A stretch of 39,753 nt of DNA, from assembly GCA_964405335.1 (NCBI GenBank), contig CAYONP010000052.1, positions 1-39,753 of the forward strand, given 5' to 3'. Positions within the stretch are counted from its first letter, which is position 1. Each line of letters opens with the position of its first letter. The stretch comes from CAYONP01 sp964405335 (GTDB taxonomy: Bacteria; Armatimonadota; UBA10988). Of this stretch, positions 34,653 through 39,753 are shown piece by piece. The notes under the pieces are model-generated. The model did no database searches, had not been told where the DNA came from, and worked only from the letters and a program-made list of their open reading frames with translations. Position numbers and translations under genes: made by a program.

Positions 34653-35543
34653 TCACCCCTGCGTCCGCGGAGCCGAGGGTACCACGCCGGCGCCGTCGCG
34701 GTTGACCGCCGGACTGCCATACACGTCGAACACTCCTTGGCCCGGCTCGTCGGTTCCGCCGGCCGGCGGCGCTGGCGACGGGGCGCCGGGCGACGGGGCG
34801 CCGGGCCGCGGGCCGGACGGCGCTGGCTCGTCGCCGAAGCTGGGTGCCGGCTCGGCCGGTGTCGGCTGGTCCACCGCCGGCGGCGGCTCGAGCTGACCCG
34901 GGTCGGGCGGCCCGAACGGACCCGGCGACGGTCCCACCTCGCCCTCATCAGCCGGCTCGGCAGGTGGCTGGGGCGGCGCCGGCACCGGCGGCAGCTCGAA
35001 TCCGCGCAGGACCAGCTCGGCGGCCATGCGCCCGCGGCCGGCGTCGCCGCTGGTGCGCAGGCGGACCGCCTCGATGGCCAGCGCCTTGGGCGCTCGCTGC
35101 AGGGCCTCGACCAGTTCGAGCAGGCCGGCGTAGCCACCGGCGACCGTCGCCCGCACCCGCCACTGCCCGGCCGGCGGCGCGGCGGGCGGCTGCTCGCCGA
35201 GCCCCTGCTGCGGCGCCGTGGCGGCGAGCGTCAGGCCATGCTGGCCGGCGGCCTCGCCCAACTGCTCGACCAGGCTGGCGACATAGAGCGCGCGCGGTCC
35301 GGTCGGCTCGAGCAGGGCCAAGTCCTCGGCCACCTGCTCGGCCTCGGCGCGCAGCTCGGGCAGCCGCTCGGCATCGGCGCGATCGCGGGCCAGCTCGGCG
35401 CGTTGCGCCAGCAGCTCGCCGGCGGCGATCCAGGCCTGCCGGCCGAGCACCAGCCCGCCGACCGCGAGGATGACCAGCTCGAACGCGAGCAGGCCGCCGT
35501 AGAGCAGCTTGGCGCGCGACATCGGCGGGCGCGGTGCGGTCAT
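34653..35543 (-). CDS. pilO: PilO-like type IV pilus assembly protein with proline-rich tail
   Basis: A 296-residue bitopic protein. One membrane helix (about 14-34), a periplasmic coiled coil (about 40-80) and a ferredoxin-like domain (about 85-185, YVASLVEQLGEAAGQHGLTL, then GGYAGLLELVEALQRAPKAL) match PilO. Residues 186-296 are a Pro/Gly/Glu-rich low-complexity tail not present in typical ~200-residue PilO. The ATG overlaps the pilN stop by ATGA. PilO pairs with PilN and links to PilP across the periplasm. Confidence 0.88.
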   Translation of the reverse strand: MTAPRPPMSRAKLLYGGLLAFELVILAVGGLVLGRQAWIAAGELLAQRAELARDRADAERLPELRAEAEQVAEDLALLEPTGPRALYVASLVEQLGEAAGQHGLTLAATAPQQGLGEQPPAAPPAGQWRVRATVAGGYAGLLELVEALQRAPKALAIEAVRLRTSGDAGRGRMAAELVLRGFELPPVPAPPQPPAEPADEGEVGPSPGPFGPPDPGQLEPPPAVDQPTPAEPAPSFGDEPAPSGPRPGAPSPGAPSPAPPAGGTDEPGQGVFDVYGSPAVNRDGAGVVPSAPRTQG

Positions 35544-36130
35544 CCGCCGTTCTCCGCCAGGAGCGGGATCGGCCGCCGCAGGCGACCTTCAATTGCAAAG
35601 TCGATCGGCGCCTCCTCGCGCGCATCGTCGCTGCTGCTCTCAATCAGCCGGGCCGACTCGATCCAGGGGCTCTGGCAGAGCGAGGTGAGTAGCCGGCCGA
35701 TCGCCTCGTGCCCGCCCGCCTGGCCCTCGAGGCGCAACGCCGAAGCTGCCTCGCCGGGCACCACCGAGGTGACCTCGACGGCGGTCAGCCAGGCCTGTTC
35801 GGGCAGCCGGTCGCGCAGCTCGCGGAGCAGGTCGAGCCAGTGGGCGTTGTTGACCCGCACCGCGCGGGCCAGCCGGCGCGGACCGTCGACGCGCTCGAGC
35901 TCGGTGCGGATGAGCCGCGCCTGCGCCGCCGCCGCGCCGACCGCCTGCCGCTCCTCGCTCAGCCGCTGGAGCGCCTCGGCGCGGTTCGAGGCGAGGCTCG
36001 AGACGAGCCACAGCAGAGCGAGGGTGAGCAGGCCCAGGCCGCCGGCCAGTCGCGGCCCGGCGACGCCCCACCAGCGGGCCTCGCGCCAGGCCTCGGCGCG
36101 CGCGGCGATGAAGTTGACCTGCTGCCGCAC
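35540..36130 (-). CDS. pilN: Type IV pilus assembly protein PilN
   Basis: A 196-residue bitopic protein beginning MRQQVNFIAARAEAWREAR, whose short cytoplasmic VNFIAAR segment corresponds to the PilM-binding INLLPWR motif of PilN. A membrane helix (about 28-46), a coiled coil (about 48-80) and a ferredoxin-like domain (WLDLLRELRDRLPEQAWLTA, then HEAIGRLLTSLCQSPWIESA) follow. It starts with GTG directly after the pilM stop and overlaps pilO by four bases. Confidence 0.91.
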   Translation of the reverse strand: MRQQVNFIAARAEAWREARWWGVAGPRLAGGLGLLTLALLWLVSSLASNRAEALQRLSEERQAVGAAAAQARLIRTELERVDGPRRLARAVRVNNAHWLDLLRELRDRLPEQAWLTAVEVTSVVPGEAASALRLEGQAGGHEAIGRLLTSLCQSPWIESARLIESSSDDAREEAPIDFAIEGRLRRPIPLLAENGG

Positions 36131-37153
36131 CTATCCCTCCGCCTCGACCGCGCCGCGGGCCAGGCCGAGCGCCAACGTGAACCCCGCCGAGGCCGCGCGC
36201 ACCGGCTCGGGCAGCGACTCGTCGGTGACCACGCCGGCCAGCGGATCGGCCACCGCCACGGGCAGGCCGAGGCGATCGCAAAGCGCCTCGGCCAGGCCCG
36301 GCCAGAGCGCCGTGCCACCGGCCAACAACACGCCGGACGGGTCGATCCTGCGCGGCTCGCGCAGCGGCTCGCACAGGCGGTCCAGCCAGCTGCTCACCGC
36401 CTCGGCCGCCGGCTCGGGCGGCGCCGACGCGGACCATCCCTCTGCTATGTAGCTTTCCGCCGCGGCCAGGTTCATTCCCAGGCGGTCGGCCAGCGCACGG
36501 CTCAAGGCCGCCCCGCCGGCGCCGGTCCAGGCCATCTCGAGCAGCTCACCATCGACGGTCCACAGCCAGCTCGTGCCGCCGGCGCCCAGGTCGCCGATCA
36601 GCAGCGGTCCCGCCGGCGCCAGCGCGGCGCAGAGCGCCAGCGGCGCGGCATCGAGGCCGACCGGCACCAGGCCGGCCGACTCGACCGCCAGCACCAGCTC
36701 GTCGGCCAGCCGGCGCGGCAGACCGGCGAGCAGCAGCCGGCCGTCGGCACCGGCTGCGCTCGCAAACAACGGCTCGACCTCGATGAAACTCGACCAGAGC
36801 ACCTCGCGGGCGAGGTCGTCGAGGGACTCGTCGAGCGTCGGGTCGGGTTCGACACAGGCCAGGGCCAAGGCGGGCGGGCCGACCGCGAGCTGCGCCTCGG
36901 CACCGCGCAGGCCCAGGTCGTCGACCAGCCGCGCGACCGCCTCGACCAGCGGCTCAAGCGCGGTCAGGTAACCGTCGGCGGCAAACAGGCCGGCCGGCGT
37001 GGCGGTGCGTCCGATGGTCACCAGGCGGGGCGGGTCGCCCGGCTCGAGCTGCGCCAGCTTCAGGCTGTGCCGGCCGATGTCCAACCCGAGGCGGCCCGGC
37101 GCACGACGCCGGGAACGCTTCGCCGGCGCCTGGATCTGGGGCGTGGCCGACAT
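36131..37153 (-). CDS. pilM: Type IV pilus assembly ATPase-fold protein PilM
   Basis: A 340-residue cytoplasmic actin/FtsA-fold protein that binds the PilN N-terminus and couples the inner-membrane complex to the motor. Nucleotide motifs are phosphate-1 LGLDIGRHSLKLAQL, phosphate-2 LLIGDLGAGGTSWLW and adenosine GVLLAGGTALWPGLAEAL. The first ~20 residues are a basic extension (RSRRRAPGR). It is the first gene of the operon and has a strong promoter close upstream. Confidence 0.94.
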   Translation of the reverse strand: MSATPQIQAPAKRSRRRAPGRLGLDIGRHSLKLAQLEPGDPPRLVTIGRTATPAGLFAADGYLTALEPLVEAVARLVDDLGLRGAEAQLAVGPPALALACVEPDPTLDESLDDLAREVLWSSFIEVEPLFASAAGADGRLLLAGLPRRLADELVLAVESAGLVPVGLDAAPLALCAALAPAGPLLIGDLGAGGTSWLWTVDGELLEMAWTGAGGAALSRALADRLGMNLAAAESYIAEGWSASAPPEPAAEAVSSWLDRLCEPLREPRRIDPSGVLLAGGTALWPGLAEALCDRLGLPVAVADPLAGVVTDESLPEPVRAASAGFTLALGLARGAVEAEG

Positions 37154-37179
37154 GGAATCCCGTGGCTCAAGACCGCCGC

Positions 37180-37208
37180 AGTATACCCGTGCGCCCCCCG
37201 CCGGTCAA
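37180..37208 (-). promoter_or_regulatory. Strong promoter of the pilMNOPQ-sigma operon
   Basis: On the minus strand TTGACC (37208-37203), 17 bases, TATACT (37185-37180). The predicted start near 37173 leaves a leader of about 20 bases to the pilM ATG. It reads as a housekeeping-type promoter. Confidence 0.78.
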
Positions 37209-37220
37209 CGCCATCCACGC

Positions 37221-37374
37221 GGGGTCAGATCCGAGAATCACGCGAGTTGTTGCCACCTCGGAGCCGTCTGTTAACGCATCAGGCGACATTGGGATCTGAC
37301 CCCGATGCCATGTGATGCGTTACGAGATCGGCGTTTGATGGTAACCGACCGCGTGAAGTCGGGGTCTGACCCCG
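37221..37374. repeat. Cluster of ggggtcagatcc / ggggtctgacccc palindromic repeats
   Basis: GGGGTCAGATCC (37221-37232) faces GGGATCTGACCCC (37291-37303), and a third palindrome CGGGGTCTGACCCCG is at 37360-37374. A second inverted pair TAACGCATCA / TGATGCGTTA interleaves (about 37271-37280 and 37312-37321). This resembles REP elements mobilised by REP-associated tyrosine transposases; none is in the window. It fills most of the divergent spacer between pilM and the ATPase gene. Confidence 0.82.
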
Positions 37375-37435
37375 TGGAACTGGTTGGGCGGTGGGGGTAC
37401 TTTTCAGGGTCGGGTTGGGCCGGGAGCAAACACCG

Positions 37436-39616
37436 GTGGCTGTCGAGACCGAGACCGGTTCCGTCCGACTCGCCGTGCGGGGCATGAAGTGCGCCGGTTG
37501 CGCCGCGGCCATCGAGCGCGTGATCGGCCGCGTCGACGGCGTCACCGGCGCGGCGGTGAACTTCGGCAACGAGTCGGCCGAGGTCAGTTTCGAGGCCGGG
37601 CGGATCACCGTCGACGACCTGATTGCCGCCGTGCGCGACGCCGGCTATGACGCCGCGCCGGCCGGTGATGACGACGAGGCCCAGCGCGAGGCCGCCGCGC
37701 GGCACGAGATCCGCGGCCTGATCGCCCGGCTGGCGGTCAGCATCCCCCTCGCTCTGGTGCTCATGGTGACCATGTTCACCGCGCCGCTGCCCGGCTGGCT
37801 GCAGGCGCTGCTGGCGCTGCCGGTCTGGGCCTGGGGCGGCTGGGCATACCACCTCGGCGCGGTCAAGGCGCTGGCGCATCGCCGCGGCGACATGAACCTG
37901 TTGATCAGCCTGGGCAGCAGCACCGCCTTCATCGCCGGGCTGTTCATGCTCGGGCACGATCCGCACCACCTCTACTTCGACACGGCGGCGATGATCATCG
38001 CCTTCATCCTGATCGGGCGGCTGCTGGAGAGCCTGGCCCGCCGGCGGACCAGCGACGCGCTGCGCGCCCTGCTCGCGCTGCGGCCGACGACGGCCCGGTT
38101 GGTCACCGGCGGCGAGACGGCCGAGGTGCCGGTCGAGCAGGTGATCATGGGCCAGGTGGTCGAGGTCCGGCCGGGCGAGAGCTTCCCGGTCGACGGTGTC
38201 GTGGTTGACGGCGAGAGCAGCGTCGACGAGAGCGCGGTGACCGGCGAGAGCGTGCCGGTCGAGCGGCGCAAGGGCGATGCCGTGGTGGCCGCGACGGTCA
38301 ACCTGACCGGCCGGCTGCGGGTGCGGACCAGCGCCGTCGGCGGCGCGACGGTGATCGGGCGGATGATCCAACTCGTCCGCGAGGCGCAGGGGAGCAAGGC
38401 GCCGATCCAGCGGGTGGCCGACCAGGTCGCGGCGGTGTTCGTGCCGATTGTTGTCGTACTGGCGGCGGTCGCCTGGCTGATCTGGTTGCCGCAGGGCGCG
38501 ACCGCCGGCTTGACCCACGCGGTGGCGGTGTTGATCATCGCCTGTCCGTGCGCGATGGGCCTGGCCACGCCGACGGCGATCATGGTCGGCAGCGGCCGCG
38601 GCGCACAGCTCGGGCTGCTGGTCAAGGGCGGCGCGGTGTTCGAGACGGCCGCGCGGCTCGACCTGATCGCCTTCGACAAGACCGGCACGCTGACCCGCGG
38701 CGAGCCGGAGGTGACCCGGTTGGTCGCCCTCGACGGCGACGAGGCCCGGCTGCTGCGCCACGCCGCGGCGGCCGAGGCGGCGAGCGAGCATCCGTACGGC
38801 CGGGCGATTGTCACCCAGGCGCGGCACGCGGCGCTGGCGCTGCCGGCGGCGAGCGCGTTCGCCGCCACCGCCGGGGCCGGCATCCGGGCCGTGGTGGCCG
38901 GCGTCGAGGTGCGCGTCGGCTCGCTCGAGAGCCTGGCCGGCGAAATCGACGTGGCGCCGGTGCAGGGGCTGGTCGACGAGATCGCCGCGGCGGCCGAGAC
39001 GCCGCTGGTGGTCACCCTCGACGGCGTCGCGGCGGGCGTGTTGGCAGTGGCCGACCAGCCGCGGCAGAGCGCCCGGCCGACGATTGCCGCGCTGCATGAG
39101 CTGGGCCTGCAGGTGGCCATGCTCAGCGGCGACGACCAGCGGGTGGCGCAAGCGGTGGCCGAGCAGCTCGGGATCGACCTCTACGCCGGCCGGCTGCGGC
39201 CCGAGGAGAAGCAGCAGCAGATTGCCGCCTGGCGCGCCGAGGGGCGGCGGGTGGCGATGGTCGGCGACGGGATCAACGACGCCCCGGCGCTGGCCGCGGC
39301 CGACGTCGGCATCGCCATCGGCGGCGGGACCGACGTGGCGCTCGAGGCGGGCGATATCGCGCTGCTCGGTGACGACCTGGCCGCGGTGCCCGCCGCGCTG
39401 CGGCTGAGCCGCGCCGTGCTGCGGATCATCCACGGCAACTTGTTCTGGGCGTTCGGCTACAACGTGCTCATGATTCCCCTGGCCATGGGCCTGTTTCAGA
39501 TGCTTGGCGGCCCCGGCATCAGTCCGATGTGGGCCGCCGCGGCGATGGCGCTCAGCTCGGTCAGCGTGGTGACCAACAGCCTGCGGCTGAAGCGGTTCCG
39601 GCCGGCGGCCCGGTAA
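37436..39616 (+). CDS. copA: Copper-type P1B-ATPase (heavy-metal exporter)
   Basis: A 726-residue inner-membrane pump that exports Cu(I)-type ions using ATP. It has one N-terminal metal-binding domain (GMKCAGC, 16-22), the actuator motif TGES, the metal-site helix IIACPCAMGLATP, the phosphorylation site DKTGTLT, the nucleotide-domain HP motif (SEHPYG) and the hinge GDGINDAP. The CPC motif and the C-terminal helices (FGYNVLMIPLAMG, then MALSSVSVVTNSLRL) match the copper/silver class P1B-1. I choose GTG 37436 because GGGAG precedes it; in-frame starts further up (37391, 37415) would add a short unconserved N-terminus. No cue/cso-type regulator or chaperone is adjacent. A repeat cluster lies upstream. 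Confidence 0.95.
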   Translation: MAVETETGSVRLAVRGMKCAGCAAAIERVIGRVDGVTGAAVNFGNESAEVSFEAGRITVDDLIAAVRDAGYDAAPAGDDDEAQREAAARHEIRGLIARLAVSIPLALVLMVTMFTAPLPGWLQALLALPVWAWGGWAYHLGAVKALAHRRGDMNLLISLGSSTAFIAGLFMLGHDPHHLYFDTAAMIIAFILIGRLLESLARRRTSDALRALLALRPTTARLVTGGETAEVPVEQVIMGQVVEVRPGESFPVDGVVVDGESSVDESAVTGESVPVERRKGDAVVAATVNLTGRLRVRTSAVGGATVIGRMIQLVREAQGSKAPIQRVADQVAAVFVPIVVVLAAVAWLIWLPQGATAGLTHAVAVLIIACPCAMGLATPTAIMVGSGRGAQLGLLVKGGAVFETAARLDLIAFDKTGTLTRGEPEVTRLVALDGDEARLLRHAAAAEAASEHPYGRAIVTQARHAALALPAASAFAATAGAGIRAVVAGVEVRVGSLESLAGEIDVAPVQGLVDEIAAAAETPLVVTLDGVAAGVLAVADQPRQSARPTIAALHELGLQVAMLSGDDQRVAQAVAEQLGIDLYAGRLRPEEKQQQIAAWRAEGRRVAMVGDGINDAPALAAADVGIAIGGGTDVALEAGDIALLGDDLAAVPAALRLSRAVLRIIHGNLFWAFGYNVLMIPLAMGLFQMLGGPGISPMWAAAAMALSSVSVVTNSLRLKRFRPAAR

Positions 39617-39651
39617 GGTGCGCCGGTGACCGGGGCGTGTTGTGCATCGTG

Positions 39652-39744
39652 GTAGGGGCAGGTCTCATACCGGCCCGCCGGCGAGTCAATCCGCTCTAGA
39701 AGCGGGCTCGTCGGCATTCGGGCGGGTCTGAGACCCGCCCCTAC
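39652..39744. repeat. REPIN-like element, family gggcgggtctcagacccgccc (copy 2, inverted)
   Basis: Read on the minus strand it follows the element at 13911-14002 in order: outer gtaggggcgggtctcagacc hairpin, agcccgct-centred hairpin (ccgctctagaagcgg at 39691-39705), then the gacctgcccctac end. The two copies share ends and central stem while the spacers have drifted. Confidence 0.88.
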
Positions 39745-39753
39745 CGCACTCTT

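Noticed and set aside
37271..39433. 720-codon open frame opposite copA
   Set aside because: The plus strand encodes all P1B-ATPase motifs; the opposite frame is His/Arg/Gln-rich noise.

Overview
This window comes from a very GC-rich, two-membrane (diderm) bacterium. A PilQ secretin implies an outer membrane, and a PEP-CTERM protein implies an exosortase sorting system. Large secreted glycan-active proteins, a SigB/SigF-type sigma factor and many palindromic intergenic repeats fit a soil or water bacterium of the Armatimonadota, Planctomycetota or a related uncultured lineage. The phylum cannot be fixed from the sequence alone. All calls rest on reading motifs and gene layout; no database search was run.

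Layout. 1-4.8 kb: the 3' part of pnp, an M16 peptidase, dapB and trpD, all on the plus strand; pnp-M16-dap order recalls Gram-positive chromosomes. 4.8-5.5 kb: a PEP-CTERM surface protein on the minus strand. 5.65-7.5 kb: a three-gene operon of uncharacterised proteins behind a readable promoter. 7.5-9.6 kb (minus): an amidohydrolase-2 enzyme and an unusual fusion of a uracil-DNA-glycosylase-like domain to a hotdog thioesterase. 9.7-10.4 kb: a phytanoyl-CoA-dioxygenase-like enzyme. 10.6-23.1 kb: a nuclease/phosphatase-fold enzyme, three large secreted carbohydrate-related proteins (11.3, 14.0 and 20.6 kb), a HicAB toxin-antitoxin pair, ispG and an FRG-domain gene. 23.2-25.3 kb: a membrane protein of unknown role. 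25.4-29.7 kb (minus): a 1431-residue secreted subtilisin/kexin-like protease with a long 5' leader. 30.2-37.2 kb (minus): a compact pilMNOPQ operon ending in a sigma factor. 37.4-39.6 kb: a copper-type P1B ATPase.

The most striking item is the last gene of the pil operon. It encodes a complete sigma-70-family factor (regions 2, 3 and 4) fused to a C-terminal GGDEF domain whose catalytic signature is destroyed but whose RxxD inhibitory-site motif remains. That is what a cyclic-di-GMP-sensing sigma factor would look like, and it sits with the type IV pilus assembly genes, a classic cyclic-di-GMP output. To my knowledge this architecture is not an established system.

A second theme is a set of intergenic palindromic elements of at least five sequence types. 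Most share one plan: GTAGG or ATAGG at each outer end, running straight into a hairpin. In three minus-strand genes (nuclease-fold, glycoside hydrolase, sigma factor) the TAG of the repeat end is itself the gene's stop codon. No transposase for them is present in the window.
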